This document shows positions 6,659 to 13,603 of a stretch of 19,321 nt of DNA, one piece after another; the stretch's first letter is position 1; the number at the start of each line of letters is the position of its first letter. Location of the stretch: assembly GCA_002500765.1 (NCBI GenBank), contig DLSX01000224.1, positions 1 to 19,321 of the forward strand, in the 5' to 3' direction. This stretch comes from Neorhizobium sp. UBA7851. Its GTDB lineage: Bacteria; Pseudomonadota; Alphaproteobacteria; Rhizobiales; Rhizobiaceae. The notes below the pieces were generated by a model. It did no database searches. It saw only the letters and a list, made by a program, of their open reading frames with translations, and was not told the DNA's origin. The translations under genes were made by a program, and so were the position numbers.

Positions 6659-8354
6659 TGTTCCTGATCTGCCGAGCACGTGTGATCTTCTGGTCGTCGG
6701 CTCGGGTGCCGCAGGCATGGCGGCCGCTATTTCCGCCAAGCATCGTGGCCTCAACCCGGTAATCATCGAAAAATCCGATTATTTCGGCGGCTCGACAGCC
6801 GTCTCCGGCGGTGCGATCTGGGTGCCCGGAAACCCGCTGATGCAGGAAATCGGCTTGACCGACGATCGGGACGCAGCAAGGCGCTACATACAGCGCGAAG
6901 CCGGCAACCTGTTTAATCCTGAGCTCGTCGATGCCTTTCTCGAAAGCGGACCCAAGGCCATCGGCTTCTTCCACGAGAAGACGGCACTGAGGATGGCGGC
7001 CCGCCCGGTATCGCCGGACTACCATCCGGATCAGGATGGCGCGGCAGAAGGTGGTCGGGCAATCGATGCGCTCGACTACGACGGCCGCAAGCTCGGCAAG
7101 GACCTTTATCGGATGCGGCCGCCGATCACTGATTTTACAATCCTCGGGGGCATGCCACTCGGGCGTTCGGACATCTATCATTTCCTGCACCTCACCCGCT
7201 CGCGAAAATCCGCAGCCCACGCGGTGCGCAAGGTACTCGGTTACATCCGAGATCGCCTTACCTGGGGCCGCAATACACGGCTGGTCATGGGCGCTGCCGT
7301 TTCGGGCCGTCTGGCCGAGACGGTCTTTGAGCTTGGCATACCGCTCTGCACCGGGCATGAGCTGATCCGTCTTGTCGATGACAGCGAGGGCCGGGTGATC
7401 GGCGCCGAAGTAAAGGGGCCGAAAGGGCTCGTGACCGTCACTGCCACGCGCGGGGTCGTGCTTGCCGCTGGTGGTTTTCCGCATGATGCGACCCGGCGAC
7501 GCGAGACCTTCGACCACGTCAAGCGCGGCCTGCCGCATTATTCGATGTCTCCGCTCACCGGAACGGGGGGAGCGATTACCGCAGCGGAAAAAATCGGAGC
7601 TGCCTTTATCGACAACAATTCCAATGGTGGCTTCTGGACGCCGGTATCGCTTCTACGCAATCCAGACGGGACGATGCGTCCGTTCCCGCATCTATTTCTT
7701 GATCGCGCGAAACCCGGCGTAATTGCCGTTGGTCATGACGGAAAGCGCTTTACCAACGAGGCGTCGAGCTACCACGATTTTGTCCAGGGCATGATCGGCA
7801 AGCTGCTTCAGGAAGGGCAGCGTTCCGCATGGCTTGTCGCCGACCACCGTGCCATCCGGCGATATGGGCTGGGCGCTGCTCATGCGTTTCCGGCAGGCAT
7901 CGCAGCGCATATCAGCAGCGGTTATGTGAAGAAGGGGCGGACCCTTGATGAACTCGCCCGTCAATGCGGTATCGTCTCGAGCGAGCTGGAGAGAACGGTA
8001 AACGTTTTCAACGCAGCGGCAGCGCGTGGCGAGGACGCCGAGTTCGGCAAGGGCTCCACTACCTATCAGCGCTATCTCGGAGATCTTGAAAACAAGCCCA
8101 ATCCCTGCCTTCGTGCCCTGGAAGGGCCGTTTTATGCGATCGAAATCTTCCCTGGCGACATCGGCACGACGATGGGGCTCGCCATTACCGGCAAAGGCGA
8201 AGTCAAGAAACAGAACGGTGATGTGATCCCAGGTCTTTATGCCTGCGGCAACGACATCAATTCGATCATGTCTGGCGCCTATCCCGGACCTGGCATCACT
8301 CTTGGGCCAGCTCTGACCTTCGGCTACATCATCGGCGAAGCCGCCGCCGCGTAA
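6645..8354 (+). CDS. FAD-dependent 3-ketosteroid delta1-dehydrogenase-like oxidoreductase
   Basis: The 569-residue flavoprotein begins with an FAD dinucleotide motif (LLVVGSGAAGMAAAISA, about residues 15-31) and an acidic ribose contact (IIEKSDYFGGSTAVSGG). It ends with the family signature GLYACGNDINSIMSG-AYPGPG-TLGPALTFGY. YPGPG (residues 546-550) corresponds to the Tyr and Gly that polarise the C3 ketone in ketosteroid delta1-dehydrogenases, and SPDYHPDQDG resembles the region of their upstream catalytic Tyr. The expected reaction is trans-elimination of hydrogen alpha,beta to a ring ketone. No other steroid genes are present, so a smaller cyclic ketone is more likely. I chose the ATG at 6645 because GAGAGGAGG precedes it; an upstream in-frame ATG at 6600 lies deep inside SDR 3. 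No secretion signal is seen. Confidence 0.88.
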   Translation: MPVPDVPDLPSTCDLLVVGSGAAGMAAAISAKHRGLNPVIIEKSDYFGGSTAVSGGAIWVPGNPLMQEIGLTDDRDAARRYIQREAGNLFNPELVDAFLESGPKAIGFFHEKTALRMAARPVSPDYHPDQDGAAEGGRAIDALDYDGRKLGKDLYRMRPPITDFTILGGMPLGRSDIYHFLHLTRSRKSAAHAVRKVLGYIRDRLTWGRNTRLVMGAAVSGRLAETVFELGIPLCTGHELIRLVDDSEGRVIGAEVKGPKGLVTVTATRGVVLAAGGFPHDATRRRETFDHVKRGLPHYSMSPLTGTGGAITAAEKIGAAFIDNNSNGGFWTPVSLLRNPDGTMRPFPHLFLDRAKPGVIAVGHDGKRFTNEASSYHDFVQGMIGKLLQEGQRSAWLVADHRAIRRYGLGAAHAFPAGIAAHISSGYVKKGRTLDELARQCGIVSSELERTVNVFNAAAARGEDAEFGKGSTTYQRYLGDLENKPNPCLRALEGPFYAIEIFPGDIGTTMGLAITGKGEVKKQNGDVIPGLYACGNDINSIMSGAYPGPGITLGPALTFGYIIGEAAAA

Positions 8355-8363
8355 TGCGGCGGC
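8343..8363. terminator. GC hairpin at the convergent end of the flavoprotein and maiA genes
   Basis: GCCGCCGC (8343-8350) and GCGGCGGC (8356-8363) form a perfect 8-bp GC stem with loop GTAAT that contains the flavoprotein stop codon. It lies in the 27-bp gap between two convergent genes. No T-run follows on either strand, so termination efficiency is uncertain. Confidence 0.4.
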
Positions 8364-8381
8364 AGGCTTGTTGCCCGTTTG

Positions 8382-9005
8382 TCATGGCTTCCATTCGTCC
8401 GGATGTGCTGACCTTACTGCCTGCACATCCTCAAGCGCTGCCATGATTGCTCGGATACGCGCAAAGGGTTCCATGTCCACGCCCCAGCGACGCGCGTTGT
8501 AGATCTGCGGGACAAGGCAAATATCGGCCAGGGTAATTGCGTCGCCGTGGCAATAACGGCCGCTGCCGTGCTCGACCATACGTTCGACTGCTTCGAGTCC
8601 ATGGGTGATAAAATGCAGCATCCATGCCTCGGTCGTTATCGCACCACCGGATGCCGAGACCGCATGACGGGCGACATGCAGGTTGCAAACGGGATGGATT
8701 TCCATCGAGATCGCATAGGCAATGGCGCGGATTTTCGCACGCTCGGCCGCGGTACCGGAAAGCCAGCCGGGTTTTCGGGTCTCGTCCAGATATTCCAGGA
8801 TGGCGAGCGACTGCGTCAACATGGCGCCGTCGATTTCAATCGTCGGGACAAGGCCCTGTGGATTGCGCGCCAGATTTTCCGGCCCCCTCTGCTCGCCGTC
8901 CAGAAGGTTCACCGTGACGCTTTCATAGGTCTCTCCCAAAAGCGCGAGAGCGATCCGCAAACGATAGCTCGCAGAGGAGCGCCAATAGTCGTAAAGTTTT
9001 GTCAT
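8382..9005 (-). CDS. maiA: Maleylacetoacetate isomerase (zeta-class glutathione S-transferase)
   Basis: The 207-residue protein has the zeta-class signature near its N-terminus (YDYWRSSASYRLRIALALLG). The usual SSC-type motif reads SSA here, so the Cys is replaced by Ala while the two serines are kept. NPQGLVPTIEIDG and LTQSLAILEYLDE supply the glutathione-binding residues. The C-terminal ITLADICLVPQIYNARR is also typical. The enzyme isomerises maleylacetoacetate to fumarylacetoacetate using glutathione, between HmgA and FahA. The gene diverges from hmgA across 195 bp and converges on the flavoprotein gene. Its ribosome-binding site is weak (GTGAAGC). A 29-codon leader ORF ends on its start codon as ATGA, so coupling is possible. 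Confidence 0.93.
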   Translation of the reverse strand: MTKLYDYWRSSASYRLRIALALLGETYESVTVNLLDGEQRGPENLARNPQGLVPTIEIDGAMLTQSLAILEYLDETRKPGWLSGTAAERAKIRAIAYAISMEIHPVCNLHVARHAVSASGGAITTEAWMLHFITHGLEAVERMVEHGSGRYCHGDAITLADICLVPQIYNARRWGVDMEPFARIRAIMAALEDVQAVRSAHPDEWKP

Positions 9006-9091
9006 TGCTTCACTTTCGTCGTCTCAGCTCCGCCACATCCCATGGTGGGAAGCGTCTTTCGATCTGCGGTCCGCGATAGATTGAACATCAT
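9002..9091 (-). CDS. Possible 29-residue leader ORF coupled to maiA
   Basis: On the minus strand an ORF beginning MMFNLSRTADRKTLPTMG runs 29 codons. Its TGA overlaps the maiA ATG as ATGA. Its own ribosome-binding site is poor (GCGGAAA). I do not recognise the peptide. It is listed because maiA also lacks a good ribosome-binding site, so translation may reach maiA by coupling. It may equally be a chance ORF. Confidence 0.2.
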   Translation of the reverse strand: MMFNLSRTADRKTLPTMGCGGAETTKVKQ

Positions 9092-9126
9092 TTTCCGCCC
9101 GCGGGCATGCCTCCTCGACATGCCGA

Positions 9127-9155
9127 TCAGGGTCATTCAACCTTGACTTCGTTGC
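9127..9155 (-). promoter_or_regulatory. Candidate maiA promoter starting inside the shared operator
   Basis: On the minus strand TTGCAT is followed after TTGCAACGAAGTCAAGG (17 nt) by TTGAAT, starting in the operator at 9151-9166 and reading toward maiA. The transporter promoter has the same TTGCAT placed 17 nt before TATTGT. Coordinates are approximate to a few bases. The match to consensus is moderate. Confidence 0.3.
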
Positions 9156-9170
9156 AAATGCAATGATTAT
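9143..9170 (+). promoter_or_regulatory. Candidate hmgA promoter
   Basis: TTGACT (9143-9148) and GATTAT (9165-9170) are 16 nt apart and give a sigma-70-like promoter. The operator motif lies in the spacer. A transcript from here would have a leader of about 25 nt carrying AGGAGG near 9190. Confidence 0.5.
9151..9166 (-). promoter_or_regulatory. Operator-like palindrome in the maiA/hmgA divergent region
   Basis: The plus strand reads GTTGCAAATGCAATGA, whose core TTGCA-AA-TGCAA is a perfect palindrome around a 2-nt centre. The reverse complement TCATTGCATTTGCAAC matches the SDR-operon site at 13/16 and the transporter palindrome centre at 13/16 positions. It occupies the spacer of the hmgA promoter, a typical MarR repressor position. 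Confidence 0.6.
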
Positions 9171-9200
9171 GTGGGGCATATTTATCGTTAGGAGGACACG

Positions 9201-10565
9201 ATGACGCGCTTCGATTTGCCCGAGGGTATGATCCGCATGGCTGGTGCGATGAGCACGCCAGAAGGTTACATGCCGGGCTTCGGAAACGACTTCGAGACTG
9301 AGGCATTGCCTGGAGCACTGCCACAAGGGCAGAATTCGCCGCAGAACTGCAATTACGGTCTCTATGCAGAGCAACTGTCCGGTACGGCCTTTACCGCGCC
9401 GCGTGGTCATAACGAGCGGACATGGTGCTATCGCATCCGTCCTTCCGTAAAACACACCACCCGTTTCAAGAAAATCGACATTCCGCTGTGGAAATCGGCG
9501 CCCAACATTCTGCCGGACGTCATCAGCCTCGGCCAGTATCGCTGGGATCCGGTTCCGCATGGCGATGCCGAACTGACCTGGGTGACGGGCATGCGCACGG
9601 TGACCACTGCCGGCGACGTCAACACGCAGACCGGCATGGCAAGCCATGTCTATCTCGTCACCACGTCGATGAAGGATGAGTATTTCTATTCCGCCGATGG
9701 CGAGGTTCTCGTCGTGCCACAGGAAGGTCGTCTGCGGTTCTGCACGGAACTCGGGATCATCGACATCGAACCGAAGGAGATCGCAATTCTGCCGCGCGGG
9801 CTCGTCTATCGCGTCGAAGTTCTGGAAGGTCCGTGCCGCGGCTTCGTCTGCGAGAATTACGGCCAGAAATTCGATCTTCCGAACCGTGGACCGATCGGGG
9901 CGAACTGCCTGGCCAACCCTCGTGACTTCAAGACTCCAGTGGCTGCCTTTGAGGACCGCGATGTCCCCTCGACGGTGATCATGAAATGGTGCGGTCAGTT
10001 CCACAGCACCCAGATCGACCACAGTCCGCTCGACGTCGTGGCCTGGCATGGTAATTACGCACCCTGGAAATACGACTTGCGTACCTATAGTCCTGTCGGC
10101 GCCATCCTGTTTGATCATCCGGATCCGTCGATTTTTACGGTCCTGACGGCGCCTTCCGGGCAGGAAGGCACCGCAAACATCGACTTCGTTCTGTTTCGGG
10201 ACCGCTGGTCAGTGGCCGAACATACTTTCCGCCCGCCCTGGTACCATAAGAACGTCATGTCGGAACTGATGGGCAATATTCACGGCATATACGACGCCAA
10301 GCCGCAGGGGTTCGTGCCAGGCGGCATGTCGCTGCACAATTGCATGCTGCCGCATGGACCGGACAGGGCAGCGTTTGAAGGTGCCACCAAATCGGAACTC
10401 AAGCCTGAAAAGCTGGAGGAAACGATGAGCTTCATGTTCGAAACCCGCTTCCCGCAGCATGTGACGGAGTGGGCTGCGACTTCCGCGCCCCTGCAGGATG
10501 ACTACATTGACTGCTGGGACAGCCTCGAGAAGAAGTTCGATGGCACGCCCGGCGAAAAGCGCTGA
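9201..10565 (+). CDS. hmgA: Homogentisate 1,2-dioxygenase
   Basis: This 454-residue protein is a full-length homogentisate dioxygenase. The three Fe(II) ligands are in place: His349 and Glu355 in YHKNVMSE, and His385 in MLPHGPD, with the same +6 and +30 spacing as human His335/Glu341/His371. Conserved blocks GFGNDFETEALPGALP, YGLYAEQLSGTAFTAPR and FRPPWYHKNVMSE are also clear. It opens the homogentisate ring with O2 to give maleylacetoacetate. AGGAGG lies 6 nt before the ATG. It diverges from maiA and leads fahA by 54 bp. The promoter holds an operator-like palindrome. No homogentisate-producing enzyme such as HPD is in the window. The identification is firm. Confidence 0.98.
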   Translation: MTRFDLPEGMIRMAGAMSTPEGYMPGFGNDFETEALPGALPQGQNSPQNCNYGLYAEQLSGTAFTAPRGHNERTWCYRIRPSVKHTTRFKKIDIPLWKSAPNILPDVISLGQYRWDPVPHGDAELTWVTGMRTVTTAGDVNTQTGMASHVYLVTTSMKDEYFYSADGEVLVVPQEGRLRFCTELGIIDIEPKEIAILPRGLVYRVEVLEGPCRGFVCENYGQKFDLPNRGPIGANCLANPRDFKTPVAAFEDRDVPSTVIMKWCGQFHSTQIDHSPLDVVAWHGNYAPWKYDLRTYSPVGAILFDHPDPSIFTVLTAPSGQEGTANIDFVLFRDRWSVAEHTFRPPWYHKNVMSELMGNIHGIYDAKPQGFVPGGMSLHNCMLPHGPDRAAFEGATKSELKPEKLEETMSFMFETRFPQHVTEWAATSAPLQDDYIDCWDSLEKKFDGTPGEKR

Positions 10566-10583
10566 GCTCGGTTTTTACCGAGC
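10566..10583 (+). other. Hairpin between hmgA and fahA
   Basis: GCTCGGT (10566-10572) and ACCGAGC (10577-10583) form a perfect 7-bp stem with loop TTTT directly after the hmgA stop. No T-run follows, so it may modulate message stability or the hmgA:fahA ratio rather than end transcription. Confidence 0.5.
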
Positions 10584-10594
10584 GCCCTCCATAA

Positions 10595-10612
10595 ATTTCA
10601 TATGAATGAAAG
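10595..10612 (+). promoter_or_regulatory. Operator-like half-sites just before fahA
   Basis: ATTTCAT-ATGA-ATGAAAG repeats the half-sites of the transporter palindrome (ATTTCAT-ATGCA-ATGAAAT), with the spacer shorter by one base and one mismatch. It covers the upstream ATG at 10602, which argues that fahA starts at 10620. A regulator bound here could control an internal promoter, but the altered spacing may weaken binding. Confidence 0.4.
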
Positions 10613-10619
10613 AAATGCC

Positions 10620-11870
10620 ATGCCTCTCCTGCGTTCATGGGTAGTTTCGGCCAACGCGCCCGACTGCTCTTTCCCGCTAAACAATCTGCCTTATGGCGTC
10701 TTTTCGCTCAACGAAGAGCCAGCCCAATGCGGAGTGGCTATCGGAGACCGGATCTTCAACGCCGCTGCCGCCGAAAAGGCCGGCCTGCTGCCACTGGAAG
10801 GTGGGCCGTATCTGGACGAGCCGTGCTGGAACAAAATGATGGCCGCCGGTCCTGCTGTCTGGGCCGAATTGCGCAAAGCGCTTATTTCTCTCCTTACAGA
10901 AGGATCGGCCAGCCGTGCTGTGGTGGAGGCCCATCTGGTAAATGGAGCCGACGCCCGGCTGCACATGCCGTTCAAGGTTTCTGAATACACCGACTTTTAT
11001 GCCAGCCGGAACCACGCATTCAATGTCGGCAGCATGTTCCGTGGCCCGGAAAATGCGCTTCCACCGAATTGGCTGCATATTCCGATCGGCTATAATGGAA
11101 GGGCATCGTCGATTGTCGTTTCCGGCACTGATTTCCGTCGTCCGTGGGGCCAGTTGAAAGGCCCCAATGATACTGCTCCGCGTTTTGCACCTTCGGAACG
11201 TTTTGATTTCGAGCTGGAAATGGGGACAATCGTGGGGACGTCCTCTGCCCTCGGGCAACCCGTCAGTGTCGAAGACGCGGATGAGATGATTTTCGGTTAT
11301 GTCCTGTTGAACGATTGGTCGGGGCGAGACATCCAGGCCTGGGAATATCAGCCACTCGGCCCGTTTCAATCGAAGGCGACGGCGACGACGATCAGCCCCT
11401 GGATCATCACCAAGGCCGCACTGGAGCCCTTCCGGGTCGCGACACCGCCACGTGAGTTTCCGCTTCTGCCTTATCTGCAGGAAAAGCGACCACTGCTTTA
11501 CGATATCGAGCTCGAGGTTGGCCTGACGCCGAAGGGCGGTAAGGAGACCGTTCTCAGTCGGACGAATTACGCCGAAATGTATTATTCTGCCGCCCAGCAG
11601 CTCGCGCACCACACCACATCGGGCTGCGCGATGAATACCGGCGATCTGCTCGGCTCAGGAACCATTTCGGGTGCCACCGAGACCTCCCGTGGGTCTCTTC
11701 TCGAACTTTCCTGGGGTGGAAAGGAGCCGTTCGATATCATTGGTGGCCAGCGGAGCTTCATCGAAGATAACGATACGATTACGATTCGCGGCGCCGCAAA
11801 AGGCGACGGTTATCTGATCGGCTTTGGCGAATGCCGTGGTACGGTGCTGGAAGCGCTCCCGCCTCGCTAG
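10620..11870 (+). CDS. fahA: Fumarylacetoacetase
   Basis: The 416-residue enzyme (from the chosen start) shows the FAH metal site: Asp125 in YTDFYASRNHAFNVG, Glu198 and Glu200 in FDFELE, and Asp232 in NDWSGRDIQ. The catalytic His is at 132. All are offset by one from human FAH (126, 133, 199, 201, 233). The N-terminal SH3-like domain starts LRSWVVSANAPDCSFPLNNLPYGVFS as in the family. It hydrolyses fumarylacetoacetate to fumarate and acetoacetate, the last step after HmgA and MaiA. An ATG six codons upstream (10602) is open in frame but lies in an operator-like repeat with no ribosome-binding site. The ATG at 10620 matches family N-termini, although its own ribosome-binding site is also weak. 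A strong terminator follows. Confidence 0.96.
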   Translation: MPLLRSWVVSANAPDCSFPLNNLPYGVFSLNEEPAQCGVAIGDRIFNAAAAEKAGLLPLEGGPYLDEPCWNKMMAAGPAVWAELRKALISLLTEGSASRAVVEAHLVNGADARLHMPFKVSEYTDFYASRNHAFNVGSMFRGPENALPPNWLHIPIGYNGRASSIVVSGTDFRRPWGQLKGPNDTAPRFAPSERFDFELEMGTIVGTSSALGQPVSVEDADEMIFGYVLLNDWSGRDIQAWEYQPLGPFQSKATATTISPWIITKAALEPFRVATPPREFPLLPYLQEKRPLLYDIELEVGLTPKGGKETVLSRTNYAEMYYSAAQQLAHHTTSGCAMNTGDLLGSGTISGATETSRGSLLELSWGGKEPFDIIGGQRSFIEDNDTITIRGAAKGDGYLIGFGECRGTVLEALPPR

Positions 11871-11890
11871 CCCTGACTTTCGCATTCATC

Positions 11891-11926
11891 AAAAGGCTGC
11901 GGTCCGACAGGATCGCAGCCTTTTTT
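11891..11926 (+). terminator. Rho-independent terminator of hmgA-fahA
   Basis: A 15-bp stem (AAAAGGCTGCGGTCC paired with GGATCGCAGCCTTTT, one G-T wobble) has loop GACA and runs into TTTTTT. It starts 21 bp after the fahA stop and is the clearest terminator in the window. Confidence 0.92.
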
Positions 11927-12048
11927 ATGCCGCTGGCGGCCGGAGACTGCTTTAAGATCCGCCGAACCGGAACAGTCATCATGATTTCAGCCAGGCCGAT
12001 ACGATTCACGCCAGGTGTGTGTTCGACCGGAGCTTGAGATCGACCCAG

Positions 12049-12079
12049 AAAAAATGCCGGAGTTTTCGCTCCGGCATTT
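12049..12079 (-). terminator. Rho-independent terminator of the transporter gene
   Basis: AAATGCCGGAG (12052-12062) pairs perfectly with CTCCGGCATTT (12069-12079) around loop TTTTCG. On the minus strand the stem is followed by a six-T run (plus-strand A run at 12049-12054). It lies about 38 bp beyond the transporter stop codon. Confidence 0.85.
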
Positions 12080-12117
12080 CAAGTTCGCTTATTAACTACG
12101 GATCGCTTTGATGCTGC

Positions 12118-13446
12118 CTATTTGATCTCGGCGAGATCGATGCCCTTGGTTTCGCGTATTGTCAGGACTGCGAGGAAAGTAATCACCGCACAGGCGACAA
12201 AGTAGCCGGCTGGCGCCATTGGACTGCCTGTTACCTGGATAAGCCATGTTGCGATGAAGGGAGCCGTTCCTCCAAGCAGCATGTTGGTCGCATTATTGCC
12301 GAGCGCCAGCCCGCTGAAGCGAACCGAGGATTTGAGCATTTCGACATAGGTGACGTAGGATGCTCCATTGACGATCGACACGGTGACGAACAGGACCGTC
12401 TGGCCGAGGCATGCCTGCCAGGCGGAGCCGGACATCAGCGCGAACATCGGATAGCCCAGAACGATGCCAAGAATGCTGCCTGTAAACAGGACCGTCTTCC
12501 TGCCGAAACGATCGGCGCAGTAGCCTGCGATCGGCAGGGTGATGACGCCGACGATCAGAGCGATCGAGGTCGAAAGGAAGGCGACAGCCGGCGAGTGACC
12601 GCCCACGGTCTGCAGGTAGGATGCCACATAGACGGACGAAATATAATAACCGCCGGTGATCTGCGCGCCGAGGAAAATGATCTTGATGATCTGTCTCCAC
12701 GACGATGAAAGCAATTCGACAACCGGGACTTTCTGGGTGTCGCCCGTCTTACGGAGTTTCTCGAACTGAGGAGTTTCTTCCAGGTGGTTTCTGATCCAGA
12801 TGCCGATACCGCCGATCAGGAGACTGAGAAGGAACGGAATGCGCCATGCCCAGGCATGAATCACTTCTGTCGGGATGAGCGACGACATCCCCAGTGCAAC
12901 CAGAGAGGCGACCAGCGATCCCAGATAGGTGCCGGTGTTGACCATCGACGTTTGCGTTGCGCGCCATTCCTGAGGCGCGGTTTCGGAAACGAAGGCATTG
13001 GCGCCTGCAAGCTCGCCGCCTGCAGCAAATCCCTGAAGACAACGCGCCAGGACCAAGGTCACGGTGGCCCACAGGCCCAGCGTTTCATACGTTGGAATCA
13101 TGCCCATCAGCGCAGTTGCCGCGGCCATAAGAATGATCGTCCAGGTCAGGGCGCGTTTGCGGCCATATCGGTCTCCGATATGGCCGAAGACGATGCCGCC
13201 GGGAATACGCAGGAAAAACGCTACCGCAAAGGCGGCGAATGTGCCGAGCATCGCAGCGTTGTCGTCACCCTTCACGAAGAACAGATGAGCGATAAACGCG
13301 GCCATATACCCATAGATGCCGAAGTCGTAATATTCGACGACCGTTCCGACAACCGCGCCGCGAATTGTTTTTCCGTTTGATTTCAAGCCCATGGAATCTG
13401 TTTTTCCGGGCGATATTGTGGTGGCTTCAGTCGCGATGTCGCGCAT
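12118..13446 (-). CDS. MFS transporter, metabolite:H+ symporter (MHS) family
   Basis: The 442-residue protein has about twelve membrane helices. The MHS opening is GTVVEYYDFGIYGYMAA, and the MFS loop motif between helices 2 and 3 is GHIGDRYGRKRAL, with its second-half counterpart CADRFGRKTVL. The central ARCLQGFAAGGELAGA and HLEETPQFEKL are typical of the ProP/ShiA/KgtP group. These symporters import small acids such as shikimate, dicarboxylates or aromatic acids. Start support is strong (GGGAGGAAAGAGTAG before the ATG). The gene converges on hmgA-fahA and has its own terminator. Its promoter lies inside a perfect palindrome that shares the motif found at the hmg and SDR promoters, so it probably imports the substrate of this pathway. 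The substrate is not readable from sequence. Confidence 0.92.
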   Translation of the reverse strand: MRDIATEATTISPGKTDSMGLKSNGKTIRGAVVGTVVEYYDFGIYGYMAAFIAHLFFVKGDDNAAMLGTFAAFAVAFFLRIPGGIVFGHIGDRYGRKRALTWTIILMAAATALMGMIPTYETLGLWATVTLVLARCLQGFAAGGELAGANAFVSETAPQEWRATQTSMVNTGTYLGSLVASLVALGMSSLIPTEVIHAWAWRIPFLLSLLIGGIGIWIRNHLEETPQFEKLRKTGDTQKVPVVELLSSSWRQIIKIIFLGAQITGGYYISSVYVASYLQTVGGHSPAVAFLSTSIALIVGVITLPIAGYCADRFGRKTVLFTGSILGIVLGYPMFALMSGSAWQACLGQTVLFVTVSIVNGASYVTYVEMLKSSVRFSGLALGNNATNMLLGGTAPFIATWLIQVTGSPMAPAGYFVACAVITFLAVLTIRETKGIDLAEIK

Positions 13447-13539
13447 CTACTCTTTCCTCCCTTGATGCAAGAGTGTCCTCCAAAGAGGCGGACCATGCCC
13501 TCGGTATCGGCTTGCGGGACGCTCGCCGTACTCCTGGGT

Positions 13540-13556
13540 GAAAGCCTTCGGCTTTC
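13540..13556. other. Hairpin in the transporter leader
   Basis: GAAAGCC (13540-13546) and GGCTTTC (13550-13556) form a perfect 7-bp stem with a 3-nt loop, extended by GGGT/ACCC outside a 2-nt bulge. It would fall at the very 5' end of the transporter mRNA if the predicted promoter is right. It may stabilise the transcript. I see no riboswitch pattern around it. Confidence 0.35.
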
Positions 13557-13574
13557 GAACCCTCCCCCAAATTG

Positions 13575-13603
13575 ACAATACGCAAAATTCATTTCATATG
13601 CAA
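13575..13603 (-). promoter_or_regulatory. Candidate transporter promoter within the palindrome
   Basis: On the minus strand TTGCAT (13603-13598) and TATTGT (13580-13575) are 17 nt apart. The -35 is at the palindrome centre and the -10 just at its outer edge, so a protein on the palindrome would cover the promoter. The predicted leader is about 120 nt. Confidence 0.55.

Noticed and set aside
5708..7538. Long minus-strand frames opposite SDR 3 and the flavoprotein (5708-6766 and 6573-7538)
   Set aside because: They mirror the codon structure of the real plus-strand genes, lack ribosome-binding sites and have no recognisable domain.
9024..10118. A 364-codon open frame on the minus strand opposite hmgA
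   Set aside because: It is fully antisense to a firmly identified gene and its translation shows no family motif. Long antisense frames are expected in GC-rich coding DNA.
10677..11612. A 311-codon minus-strand frame opposite fahA
   Set aside because: It lies entirely within fahA, which carries all catalytic residues; the antisense product has no recognisable features.
13540..13556. Leader hairpin as a riboswitch or attenuator of the transporter
   Set aside because: It is a single short stem with no alternative pairing, T-run or known aptamer pattern. I list it only as a hairpin.
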